Below the pieces are notes generated by a model, which made no database searches, had not been told where the DNA came from, and worked only from the letters and a program-made list of their open reading frames with translations. The translations under genes and the position numbers were made by a program. From Nautilus pompilius (Eukaryota > Mollusca > Cephalopoda > Nautilida > Nautilidae): 64,000 nt of DNA. The DNA is taken from NCBI GenBank assembly GCA_018389105.1, contig JACATO010002214.1, positions 558,001 through 622,000 of the forward strand, written 5' to 3'. Below, one piece after another: positions 30,001-51,813 of this stretch (the first letter of the stretch is position 1; every line of letters starts with the position of its first letter).

Positions 30001-30147
30001 CACCGGATTAGGCGGTGTTGCCGAGAAGGTGGGGACCGTAAACCACGAACACCGTTCCGGAGGGGAACGGAAAGAAAGAAAGAAAAGGCGAAGCCGGTTA
30101 GTGACCTGCATCCGATGGAACTCTTCTTCCGACAAGGCGGACGCCAT
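1..30147 (-). CDS. GRIPAP1: GRIP1-associated protein 1 (GRASP-1), gene span, 3' end outside window
   Basis: This is a long coiled-coil protein. In vertebrates GRASP-1 is a neuron-enriched Rab4 effector on recycling endosomes that couples Rab4 to Rab11 stages and receptor recycling. Nineteen exons were placed by AG/GT borders with unbroken phase, plus a probable twentieth at the edge: 30106-30147, 27401-27467, 26317-26378, 23330-23356, 22510-22617, 21470-21626, 19903-20029, 18199-18233, 16797-16877, 16210-16280, 10786-10865, 10327-10374, 7692-7791, 5870-5947, 4322-4456, 4069-4164, 2266-2412, 1273-1386, 756-866, <1-68. They encode about 585 residues, against roughly 840 in human GRASP-1. Diagnostic stretches are the N terminus MASALSEEEFHRMQ followed by LLELRTNNYEL, the central LSEKLKKKQE, AEKRKNLLDELA and KGWLERRL. 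The family match is from remembered human sequence. Introns hold a hAT element, a mariner fragment and SINEs, none of which interrupts an exon. Confidence 0.9.
756..866 (-). CDS. GRIPAP1: GRIPAP1 exon 19 (residues 526-562)
   Basis: It begins LSLNASQEEFEDRIANLQET and ends REDYEKAIQ. Acceptor TATTTTGCAG, donor CAG|GTAAAT. Phase 0 at both ends. Confidence 0.85.
1273..1386 (-). CDS. GRIPAP1: GRIPAP1 exon 18 (residues 488-525)
   Basis: It begins ERSAELEKVRMQLEDAHLQI and ends TKGWLERRLNETE; human has AKGWFERRLKEAE at this point. Acceptor CACTTGTAG, donor GAG|GTTAGT. Confidence 0.9.
2266..2412 (-). CDS. GRIPAP1: GRIPAP1 exon 17 (residues 439-487)
   Basis: It begins VAEKRKNLLDELAIKYQRD, close to human SAEKRKAMLDELAMETLQE, and ends KLKDHLLVEK. 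Acceptor CATTTTAG, donor AAG|GTAAGC. This is one of the best-conserved blocks. Confidence 0.9.
4069..4164 (-). CDS. GRIPAP1: GRIPAP1 exon 16 (residues 407-438)
   Basis: It begins ESQRANGHTLEQLHAAQQER, matching human ESLRANSRLLEQLQE, and ends SLQEINK. Acceptor CTGTTTCAG, donor AAG|GTAGGT. Only 157 bp separates it from exon 15. Confidence 0.9.
4322..4456 (-). CDS. GRIPAP1: GRIPAP1 exon 15 (residues 362-406)
   Basis: Forty-five codons begin VEAANIVGNQQLHDQNLKYQ and end LAHALQQKEDLLVQLQ. The end corresponds to the human segment YEDLMGQKDDLNSQLQ. Acceptor ATCTTCCAG, donor CAG|GTGTGT. Confidence 0.9.
4671..4866 (-). mobile_element. mariner-type transposon fragment (3' end of transposase plus one inverted-repeat end)
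   Basis: On the minus strand the frame ends LQNGINALITCWQKCVDYNG followed by THFD and a stop. This is the typical mariner transposase C terminus (GI..L..RW..C....G.YF). The plus-strand end at 4671 begins TTAGGTTGCTGCAAAAG, the classic mariner inverted-repeat sequence. The rest of the element is missing. It lies in GRIPAP1 intron 14. Confidence 0.7.
5870..5947 (-). CDS. GRIPAP1: GRIPAP1 exon 14 (residues 336-361)
   Basis: It begins DLANHNQSLSWKVKELEAQV and ends VALQQQ. Acceptor TTTTTTTTAG, donor CAG|GTAAGC. Phase 0 at both ends. Coiled coil aligned with human ALRALQDQV. Confidence 0.85.
7692..7791 (-). CDS. GRIPAP1: GRIPAP1 exon 13 (residues 302-335)
   Basis: It reads GKKMEELQAARDRDQKYYTD and then QISKLQQELEHRKG, matching human KIEELQQRKEADHK and QKLQQELE. 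Acceptor TTGACTGTAG, donor GGG|GTGAGT. Confidence 0.9.
8500..8795 (+). repeat. tRNA-derived SINE copy A
   Basis: The head GGCTCAGAGGTCCAGTGG resembles an RNA polymerase III A box of a tRNA-derived SINE. The body contains CAGTTTCCTCCCACAT followed by TAACAGGGACTTTTATTGC, shared with the copy at 9058. The tail is GAT-rich (GACAATGATGATAATGATC). Boundaries are approximate. It lies in GRIPAP1 intron 12. Confidence 0.55.
9058..9380 (+). repeat. tRNA-derived SINE copy B
   Basis: The head GGTAGCCGGTGGCTCAGC and a B-box-like TCTGATCCCCAGTC are followed by GGTTTCCTCCCACATCTA and TAGTAGGGATTTCATTGC. This is the same body as the copy 550 bp upstream, in the same orientation. Boundaries are approximate. 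Confidence 0.6.
10327..10374 (-). CDS. GRIPAP1: GRIPAP1 exon 12 (residues 286-301)
   Basis: With the split Ser it reads SYIQLQNEKEEQFREN, parallel to human SFCRLQTEKETLFND. Acceptor GTCTTCTCAG, donor GG|GTAAGT. It is 48 nt long. Confidence 0.85.
10786..10865 (-). CDS. GRIPAP1: GRIPAP1 exon 11 (residues 260-285)
   Basis: It begins KKLKSETATLQEEAEKLSEK and continues LKKKQE, almost identical to human RLQEELAKLSEKLKKKQES. Acceptor AAACTCAG, donor AG|GTAAAC splits the following Ser codon. Confidence 0.9.
12806..13245. repeat. 17-bp inverted repeat inside the hAT 5' region
   Basis: GTCCACACGAGGGAGCA at 12806-12822 recurs as its exact complement at 13229-13245. The inner flank of the right arm repeats the motif GGGAGCA several times in both orientations (about 13110-13235). 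It may be a nested MITE or the element's own subterminal binding-site array. I found no clear target duplication. Confidence 0.5.
13445..15115 (+). CDS. hAT transposase (GTF2IRD2/ZBED-like), frameshifted near the C terminus
   Basis: This gene would cut and paste the surrounding hAT element. The frame is open from 13433, but TATGTTTTCAG just before ATATGG looks like a splice acceptor, so the Met at 13445 (MEKIKKRK) is the likely start. Counted from 13433, a BED-type zinc finger has C39, C42, H57 and H62. Then follow the RNase H-like core with LALDESTD and VTIDGGKNMSG, and an RWLSCGKVL motif. The C-terminal hATC dimerisation region starts around IKFACSFVSIFGTTYLCEQ. The frame stops at TGA 15113-15115. 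One base appears lost there, because the next frame stays open from 15115 to a TAA at 15241-15243 and encodes the expected tail ending YHSSH. The closest family I recognise is the Charlie-like group from which vertebrate GTF2IRD2 was domesticated. Confidence 0.88.
   Translation: MEKIKKRKVDSECRQFNDEWKIKYFFVKANDKALCLICRDSVAVLKEYNIRRHYESKHGSSYSHITGAERTKKFESFQHSLHSQQAVFRKKKSENETSTRASYKVAYVLAKKGKPFTDGSIIKECIVEAAGEVCPEKVNLFKMISLGSNTVARRIEDLGGDIIRQIKEKAKRFCWYSLALDESTDVCDTSQLLVFIRGVDSEFNVTQELASVHSMHTTTTGEDIFNEVSKTMTEYNLEWKQVQCVTIDGGKNMSGTKKGLVGQITTACEGGGFSKPIFLHCLIHQQALCLKYVDMSCVMKPVVSVVNFIRSHALNHRQFRDFLKEIDAEFVDLPYYTAVRWLSCGKVLLHFFELRLEIDLFLTEKNKPQPLLSECEWIWKLAFFADMTGHMNQLNLKLQDKTNLIGDYFVHVKAFRAKLALLEGQVKVKNFAHFPCCEKFHAESKVEFPSSFANEIISVLKKQFQERFADLDAKANEIRLFHNPFDCNAENLPTQFQMEIIDILAGDRLKDKYREGNLIGFYKCLRPDQFPNLIKFACSFVSIFGTTYLCEQTFSM
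15115..15243 (+). pseudogene. Frameshifted tail of the hAT transposase
   Basis: Out of frame with the upstream ORF, it encodes SNYRANLSDDHLKSILTICS and continues to KSKRQYHSSH and a stop. That is the usual end of the hATC domain. It shows that the element lost autonomy by a single small lesion, or that there is a base error here. Confidence 0.8.
16210..16280 (-). CDS. GRIPAP1: GRIPAP1 exon 10 (residues 236-259)
   Basis: After acceptor TGCATTTCAG it reads GLKLNLDTELEENRILKEQL and ends TTE at donor GAG|GTTGGT. Coiled coil. It is followed by the 5.3-kb intron that holds the hAT element. Confidence 0.8.
16797..16877 (-). CDS. GRIPAP1: GRIPAP1 exon 9 (residues 209-235)
   Basis: Acceptor TTTTTCATTAG, donor ACTG|GTGAGA. 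It reads GGDEEIVSNNKEVLLSPTKE followed by EYLKELT. This is an acidic linker with a possible SPTK phosphosite. The phase joins both neighbours. Confidence 0.75.
16878..18198. other. GRIPAP1 intron 8, no gene seen
   Basis: AT-rich intron. I see no open frame of note, no repeat with clear ends and no RNA gene. Confidence 0.6.
18199..18233 (-). CDS. GRIPAP1: GRIPAP1 exon 8, 35-nt microexon (residues 197-208)
   Basis: The exon joins the split codon TT|C and reads FISNNLNEQEAV before donor G|GTAAGA. It was placed by strong borders (ATTTATTTCAG and GTAAGA) and by the exact phase needed to link exons 7 and 9. There is no homologous sequence to confirm it. Confidence 0.65.
19903..20029 (-). CDS. GRIPAP1: GRIPAP1 exon 7 (residues 155-196)
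   Basis: After acceptor GTCTTTCAG it reads AHQENHEKQVSALKEQLKSA and continues to DPLQTD. Donor TT|GTAAGT leaves two bases of a codon. Heptad-like coiled coil; similarity to vertebrates is low in this linker region. Confidence 0.8.
21470..21626 (-). CDS. GRIPAP1: GRIPAP1 exon 6 (residues 103-154)
   Basis: It begins LVASNENYEKQLEALKEG and ends RRMQAQNTALQKTLR, matching human LQAENTALQK. Acceptor GATCCAG, donor AGAG|GTAGTG; it ends one base into a codon. A charged SPSAKTDLEDE spacer lies in the middle. Confidence 0.85.
22510..22617 (-). CDS. GRIPAP1: GRIPAP1 exon 5 (residues 67-102)
   Basis: Thirty-six codons begin EVDILIQENDGLQRKLQSQE and continue into FQLQNETLMQELSH. This follows human [21 protein letters not shown] and its LQNSTLM segment closely. 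Acceptor GTTTTAG, donor CAT|GTAAGT. Phase 0 at both ends. Confidence 0.9.
23330..23356 (-). CDS. GRIPAP1: GRIPAP1 exon 4, 27-nt microexon (residues 58-66)
   Basis: Nine codons, VILKSRKAK, lie between TTATTTTCAG and donor AAG|GTATGT. They match the human position ALSKSKKAQ between the same neighbours. Being a multiple of three, the exon could be skipped without a frameshift. Confidence 0.8.
23357..26316. other. GRIPAP1 intron 3, no gene seen
   Basis: Three kilobases of AT-rich intron with short AT runs and a short GA tract (near 24656-24672). The short frames here do not resemble proteins I know. Confidence 0.6.
26317..26378 (-). CDS. GRIPAP1: GRIPAP1 exon 3 (residues 37-57)
   Basis: Acceptor TTGTTTTCAG, donor AAG|GTTTGT. 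With the carried G it reads EFLSLKEKADDFEKELQKAN, parallel to the human segment that ends in KEFSKAQK. It ends in phase 0. Confidence 0.85.
27401..27467 (-). CDS. GRIPAP1: GRIPAP1 exon 2 (residues 15-36)
   Basis: Acceptor TTTTTCAG, donor GAG|GTAGGC. It encodes LQLLELRTNNYELEGKCKR and so continues the conserved N-terminal block. It starts in phase 0 and ends one base into a codon. Confidence 0.9.
27468..30105. other. GRIPAP1 intron 1
   Basis: A 2.6-kb first intron. It holds a TTA trinucleotide tract at 28295-28321 and turns GC-rich from about 29700 towards exon 1. No coding exon was found; the open frames at 29759-30190 on the plus strand are antisense to exon 1. Confidence 0.6.
28295..28321. 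repeat. TTA trinucleotide tract
   Basis: Nine TTA/ATT units in GRIPAP1 intron 1. Confidence 0.95.
30106..30147 (-). CDS. GRIPAP1: GRIPAP1 exon 1 (residues 1-14)
   Basis: The start Met is at 30147 and the exon reads MASALSEEEFHRMQ, nearly the human N terminus. It ends in phase 0 at donor CAG|GTCACT, which is weaker than consensus. It lies in a GC-rich stretch with a CRE just upstream. Confidence 0.9.
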
Positions 30148-30240
30148 GACGATGTGTGACGTCAGCGGGCAGGCTGCGCCTTTCGACTGAGAAATCGACC
30201 GTGGACTACGTCACCACCGGGGAGGGAAGGGCACCTGCTC
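30148..30240 (-). promoter_or_regulatory. Likely GRIPAP1 promoter/5' UTR with a consensus CRE
   Basis: The stretch is GC-rich relative to the AT-rich surroundings and has several CpGs. A perfect palindromic TGACGTCA at 30157-30164 lies ten bases upstream of the start codon, and a further ACGTCA half-site is near 30209. TGACGTCA is the binding site of CREB/ATF bZIP factors. Whether the site lies upstream of or within the 5' UTR cannot be told. Confidence 0.5.
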
Positions 30241-32690
30241 TCTGGGCCTTGAGCAAGATCCCACATATTCTTGAATACCCTACTGCATTCGTTATTTCTT
30301 TTTTTTTTATTTTAAATAAATATAAATCAATTAAAGCTTGAGGTGTCTTTGATGTTGATTTCTTTTCCACTGATTAACAAATAAGAAATAAATAGTGGAC
30401 ATAATTATAAATTAGCTAAACCGCCAATAAAGTTTGGCGTTACTATCTATCTAGATGGAGAGAGAGGTTTACGGAATAGGGAAATAGAGGGGTACTAGTG
30501 GGTACAATGAATACCTAGGTGCTTTGGCATTACTCTTGCAACGCATTTCTTTCTTGGTTGCATACATGAAATTTCAATTTAAAAAGGGCCACAAAATTAA
30601 AAAAAAAAAAGCAAACTGTAATTAAAACAGGGAGTTGTTGTCGTCATTTTACCGTTTGTAGGAGAAAGTAAAAGAAAAAATAATAATAAATTGTTGAAGT
30701 GCAGAAACATGTACAAAAGATAGGATTCTATTTACTTGTAAATTCTCTATACATCACATATTTCACTTTAAAAAATTTATAAAATAAATTAATATCCAAC
30801 CGTGAGAAAATTCTCAATATCAGTGTATATTTAATATCTTAAAAATTTTTTTTTACTATTCAAATTTGCTTAACTTATTAGTTTTGTAGTTGTAAATAGT
30901 AGTGGCAATAGTTGTTATTGTTATCCTGAACTTTTAATCGCTTACTAAACCGTTTGGAGGGGGAAAACCTTTTTTTACATACGGGTAATTTTTCTGGTTG
31001 TTTAATTTCATGAAACATTTTTAAAAATATTCTTGCACTTCTAGTAGTTCTCAAAGAATGCATTAGTTAAATAAGAACTCGGTAATAGTTTAAGGAATTT
31101 TGTTTTTGTTTGTAGTTATTTGAATAAATAAGCTAATCAAAAATTAAAAAAAAAAATATACTGTATATATTTTTGATAGTTACATCTGGATACTGTTTAG
31201 CTCATCTTATTTTCCCATTTATTTGCAAATTTAAAACTAAACTTTTTCTAGTTTTCAGTGTAACTACATTTTTAACTCTTGCTTTTGTATTTATTTTTTA
31301 AACTTGTAAAATAAAAATATTCCATAAAATAACGTTTATTACCTTTGACAAAACAAGGAAAAACTTACTTGTTTTAACGCATTTTATCGCAAAAAATCTG
31401 TGATTTTATTAATTTCGCTTTTTTCCTTTATATATAATTCTACTTCATCTATAGAAAGACGCCAGCAAGCAAATGAAAACTGATATCAACAGTGCATTCC
31501 ATTCCCTGGATTAGTTCTCGCGATAACAAGCAGACATCAGCGGATCGTTTCTCTTTTCCCATCCACCACGCCAACAAAACGTTCATCGCCTGCCTGTGAA
31601 ATTAACCATTATACCGGAATTTATTTCCCTGTGGGATAATCCGTGGGCTGGGTTGGGGAGATTTCCTTCCAACTAGGGAATTTAATCCGCAGTGTATTTT
31701 TAAAAATTATAACGTACAAATAAACAGTTCAGTAGTTTGCCATTTGGGAATTGTTGTTTCATCTAATTTCTGGTAAGCAAATATAACCAGTGCCATTAAC
31801 AATACTTGGAAGTAGAGATGAGAATAAGGATAGATAGTAGTCAATTTATCAACACTGCTCTCCAAAACTATATTACATGGGGTATTAATAGAAAGGTCTT
31901 CGAATACTCTGCCCCGTGGCCTTACATTTTACATGTAATCATGCAGGAATTACGTCATTGTAACATCACACCTAAACTATGTGATGTAATTTGTCGGACC
32001 ACATCAGACCATTGCTCAGACAACCAGAAGTCAGAAAGCAAGCATGAGGCAACAGTCAATTTCCAGATTGGGCAGGGCGAGTATCTGTCACTAGGAATAG
32101 TCCACAGTGGAATACATAACTTCTGTCAACTTGTCTGTTACAGAGAACTCCACTGTTCAGCGTGCCACCAGATCTGTCGGCCAACTATACACAATTGTAA
32201 CATTTGACCTTGCAGTTGCAGGAAAGTGTATGCGCCAGCGTGGCTCTATTCACTCCAGTTGAAAGATGTCATTGTGCAGCTTGACGTTTTCCACACAATC
32301 CGCCCGTATCTGAGACCTGTCAGGAAGCTATCGTGGCTCTGGTTTTGCTGATACAGTAATCGAGTCTGGAACGTGTGCCATCGAAAGAACTTGACCGAGA
32401 AGCATTACAACAGAGCAATGCGCGTGCAAAAACATAACCTAGCTTTCCTGGAAAAATGTTCCTTGACACGTTCCGCCCTAATCCATGAAGGCAGGGCAAG
32501 AATTAGTTAATTGACCAGAAGGTAGGCCTTTCTTGGAAGTCGTGCGATGTGATAGCTAGTGACCAGTGTCAACGTCTTTATGAAATGTACTGTGAATATT
32601 TAAATATAAAAGGCGTGTGACAAGACATCACAGAGCAAGCTATGTGGGTGTCGATTCACTGATGACTGCCTTCTAAAACATTGTAAATCC
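30241..32690. other. Intergenic region, no clear gene
   Basis: AT-rich spacer between the divergent GRIPAP1 and hexosaminidase genes. From about 31930 a frame with TTSDHCSDNQKS may be the outer part of the pseudogene that follows, but the match is weak. Nothing else is recognised. Confidence 0.5.
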
Positions 32691-32699
32691 TTTTGCAGT

Positions 32700-33870
32700 T
32701 GAAATCAAAGAATGTCTGCTGTATCTTTAGTATGCTGCAGACTCCAACTGAAATTACTTACGATCTCCAGAAAGCTAAAGCAATTAGAAAAGAAGTATTT
32801 AAAACGTTTGCTCAGAAGAGATTTGTTGACAAATCTCTGAAATTCCATGCATCCTTTCCAAAGCAGTTCTTCATAACGTCTGGTTTTCTTGATAAAAGCA
32901 AAAGCTAAACCTTCGACGATGAAGATCGTCCAAGTGACAGCACAGCGCAATCTCTTTGTACAGCTGCTTATTCTTCACGAAGAGAAGAAAACCGGTCTGC
33001 AAAAGATACTGTCGTATCCACTAGGTCTGGCTTCAAGGACGTGGCCTTCTAGTGAACACAAACAAGGCCAAACTTATGCATCAGCTCATAGATGACACCG
33101 TCCTGGTTGACCATCTTAGTCTTGATAACTTTGATGCATACATTGTTGACGAAAACTCTCTACTGCAGGCATTCACTACTCTGTTCCAAACATTTAAAGA
33201 TTTAGCTGAGAAAGTATTTAGTGTTCTGCCCGAGGTGAAGAGATTAGATTTCATCAGCGACACCTACAAGTTCAATGCAGCTGAATGGAGAGGAGGCAGA
33301 TCTTCTTTGTCTGTGCATATCAATGTACCATCTTGACATTAACTGATGTGTCACAGCTGAAAGCTCTCTCGTCTCAACGCTTTCTTCGTCTCAGAAGGAA
33401 GCCCACACACAAATGCTATTGCACTGTTCCACGTGGCTGCGTCATTTACAACTGATCTAGTCGTCCGACTGCCCGACAGTGATATGTCCCACAGTCAAGA
33501 AATCCGTGGAAAGCATTCTGTGAATATGGACGTTTCCAGGACGCCTGAAGCTAATCTAAGTCAGCTGGAAAAGTTTGCCTGCTGTCTGTACGGTAAACCA
33601 TCATACATAAACGTGAACAAATTGCGCCACCACTTGATCAAGCTGAAATTCCATACAGGATTTGATCCACCACTTTCCAGCTATGATGGAATCGACCCGA
33701 GCGAGTCTCTTGGAGCTGTCCCGATCGTCACACACGTTCTGGGGGTCAGCTACCAGAGATTCAGGTATGGAAAAATGCGCATTTTGTATATCCAGATATC
33801 CCCACTCCAGCTGGACATGGATGGAAGGTCGGTTAATACATATAAGTCCATTATGCTAAATTTGTATTAA
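32700..33870 (+). pseudogene. Broken copy of a multi-copy invertebrate gene family
   Basis: Pieces in different frames match, in order, a family of predicted proteins repeated in mollusc and cnidarian genomes. I recognise the conserved block with KPSY..VNKLR and a later Tyr-Pro-Asp-Ile-Pro motif. Seen here are QRNLFVQLLILHEEKKTGLQ (about 32945), then after a frameshift NTNKAKLMHQL and KVFSVLPEVKRLDFISDTYK (33055-33270). Next come QLEKFACCLYGKPSYINVNK (33560-33620), and in another frame WKNAHFVYPDIPTPAGHGWK (from about 33770). The changes of frame and missing segments mean it cannot make the full protein. The family's function is unknown to me; its copy number suggests a mobile or expanding gene. 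Confidence 0.65.
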
Positions 33871-35209
33871 ATATAAACATATTATAAGCTAATTATGACG
33901 TCATCATAATATCATAGAACACGTTTTCACTATACTGTGGCAATATAGCTATTGGGAATTAGAATATCTTTCCATTTATATCCAATTTCATAGGGTTTGG
34001 TATGTTTATAAAGATATTATTTGGAAATATATATATATATCTCCACCTCTATGTCCAGTTTTCAGCTTGTTGGATGTACGATGGTCTCTTACTTCCAGAC
34101 ATGAACAGGCAGCAGCTACCAAACGGCAAACAACAAGATTTCAAATTGTTATGGCATAGGTAATCAAAAAGAGAAGATTTCCCAGAGAGAGTTGGGCTTG
34201 CTGAAACTCAATGTTTTTTTTTAATGATTTGAGTCGCTTTGTTTCTCTCATTCCGAGTATAAATCCTATAAAAGATTTTGCTGGCTTTTGTTGGTATTAA
34301 TGTGCGATCAGAAGCAACTGAAAGGGAGGCCTGAAACAATGGAGTCCATTGATCATACCCGCCAGCCGCTCGTTCTGTTATACGCTGTAACAAGAGAAGC
34401 TCTCTCAGACATTTATTTCCCTATCAAGTTACCTATTTGCTGCCGCAATTGTTGTAGGCGTTTTGCGCCTTGGGATGCTGTGTAGACCCTCTCTCCAAAG
34501 ACGGACGGAAAGATTTTCCGGCTGTGTCCCCATGTATCCTTCGTATTCTGTCACGATGCTACGGGTAGCGCCAGAGAGATGTTGACCAATCAGGGAACCA
34601 GATTGTCTGGGAGGAGCCAGGCCTCCGTCTTTGCTAGCGTAGCATCGCACCGCAGTGATCCATCAGCAAGGTGCTACCGCGCAGCACCGGAAGACGAATC
34701 AGTATCTGCAGCCAGAAGGCGAAGACGATGTCCGTCCGCGAACTTCGGACTCTGTGCATGCGCCGCATCGAGAAGAGGCGGCTGGAAACACGACGTTGTG
34801 CGACAGTAGACCGTCCGAGAGCACGTGGGCAGGGAATCTAAAGATGCATCGCAGGTGACGTTGTTGTAGTTTAGAGAGGAGTTTGAAAAATGATTTTAAA
34901 AGGTGGGAAAAAAAAAAAAAACTAACTAAAATACGATGGCAAAATACCGAGCAGTTATCTGGAAATTTTCCGAGAAAGATTTTAAAAAATAAATGGCTAA
35001 CTACCCGTGCTTTTCTAGAGAAATATGAATACGAAGTGAAGGCTATTTAAGTGTCGCATGATTACAACCAGAAACTAATAGTCAACATCCATATGGGCTT
35101 CTGATACAACTAACGTAATCAAGTTAACTAAGATGTCTATTTAATGACGCAGACGGATATGTTAAATTGAATAATAAGTTAACCAAATGTGAAACACCCA
35201 TACATCTGC

Positions 35210-35287
<78 letters not shown>

Positions 35288-36218
35288 GCTGTTGTGCAAA
35301 TATTTTTCGATCGTTCTACGCAGTTTATAAAACTCGCTAAAGATGTAACCGTTCGTCTGAGTCAACAGACTTCTAGGAAGAGGCGAGGATGCTTTGATAA
35401 AAAACGAAACTTTTTCAGCATTTAAGTTGGATTCACCTCGAATGTATATAGACAACGTTCTTTCAGCATGTTTGTGTTTGTGGTGGGGGAGAGGAATCGA
35501 ACACAAACGTGAATTCCGAGTAAACTAGGGAAGAAAACAAAGGAGAGAGGAGATCCTCTAAAAGTGAAGGCCAGGCGAAATTTTGTCTGCTTTTCGGCGA
35601 AGACGAACGTGATGTTGTGGTAGAAGGCCACGACACCACAATAATAATAAAGACCATGGCTCTTGAAAGCAGAAGACTGGACGAAAATAGGACCTACAAA
35701 ACAACAAAGCAGAATAAGTTTCGCTTTATCCTTGGATGGAGGTAAATGACAGGACGAAAATAGAGCCTATAACAAAGAAAACAAAGAACTCGTCTTCATA
35801 ATTAGAAACAACAAATTCTTTAGATGCCCCGGAGTCAGCCGATAAAGGAGTTTCTAAAAGAATAAAAACCAGTAAAATCGGGGACCCGTAGCCAGGCAGC
35901 CCCGTTGGCACGTTCGCTGGGAGAGGAGCTGCGGAAGGGATGCCAAGACTAAGTTTACCTTTCCTGCATCCTGTTTACCGAAGCCAAACAGCGCTCGGCG
36001 TGACCTCTAGGGAAAGGGGGGGGGGTGAAATAAGAAAGATGGGAGGCCGCGTGACTTGTTCTTTCTTTTCTTTTTTGTTTTTCCTTTCTCAGATCGTAAA
36101 ACAACCATCACCTGCCGCCTTTCAGATTAGCCAAACAGGTGTGCGTACGTACGTCTGCAGTCGGCTGGTCGGGATGTAGGCGAGCGGCGGCTGGCTGTTC
36201 ATTCTTCCAGCAGGTCGG
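33871..36218. other. Intergenic region upstream of the hexosaminidase gene
   Basis: It contains a CpG-rich patch at 34440-34860 with an inverted repeat (CGATGCTACG at 34554-34563 and its complement at 34638-34647), a CCAATCA box near 34586 and a GT microsatellite. The stretch from about 35900 to the start codon is the likely promoter and 5' UTR. No TATA box is apparent. Confidence 0.45.
35210..35285. repeat. GT dinucleotide microsatellite
   Basis: About 35 uninterrupted TG units. The open frame read through it is a low-complexity artefact. Confidence 0.95.
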
Positions 36219-51075
<14,857 letters not shown>

Positions 51076-51807
51076 AGTCAAACATCCGTAGAACAGTCTT
51101 TTCAGCTCCCCCTCCACTTCATGAATTCATCTGTGTCGAGATATTTACAAGGAAACCCTCGTGAGATCAACGCCGCTGGCTGCTGAAGCGTCGAGCGCCA
51201 AAAATATATCCCTTCCTTGACAATCTTCCACAAAAGTGAGAGACAATTTCGATAACTGTTTTATAACCTTTCAAGGGGCGAACCGAGTTGATACAGTTTC
51301 AGTGGTCCCTTCTTGCCACATCAAAAATTCTTTTCTCGACAGCAGTTTTCGCTGAGCCTCCAAATACTTCTAATTCTTCTTGCCAGTGATTTTTGTTCGC
51401 AACCACGGAATTTTGGGACTATTCCCCTGCTCCCAATTTTGTAGAATAAGGGGTAAAAAAACGGAATTTGTCACCTCGTTTGGATTATGGACGAACACAG
51501 GAATATATGAAATTTTCGTTCCAACTTCTGGTTTTAGCAAAACCTAGAGAAATTTGAATGGGTATGAAAGTAATTTTACCATGCAAGACACTTATCCCTT
51601 TGCTTTGGACTCTTATCCCAATAACCACTTATTTGTTTGAAAAGGGAGCATGAAAGTAATTATAATAGAAAGGCTTCCTCCACTGCTCTCAAGGCAAGAA
51701 CTTTGCAGATAATACAGTGCCGTAATAGTAGGTTGCTTTGAGCAGAGGGTTTTTCTAAAACTAGGATTTCGCCAATCAGATTACTGACTTAAAACGAAAT
51801 TCGTGGC

Positions 51808-51813
51808 AATAAA
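51808..51813 (+). terminator. Candidate polyadenylation signal of the hexosaminidase gene
   Basis: This is the first AATAAA downstream of the stop at 51075, giving a 3' UTR of about 0.75 kb. Further AATAAA motifs follow within the next 450 bp, so the choice is uncertain. Confidence 0.3.

Noticed and set aside
29759..30190. 143- and 113-codon open frames on the plus strand
   Set aside because: They overlap GRIPAP1 exon 1 and its GC-rich intron start in antisense. Low-complexity composition, no recognised domain.
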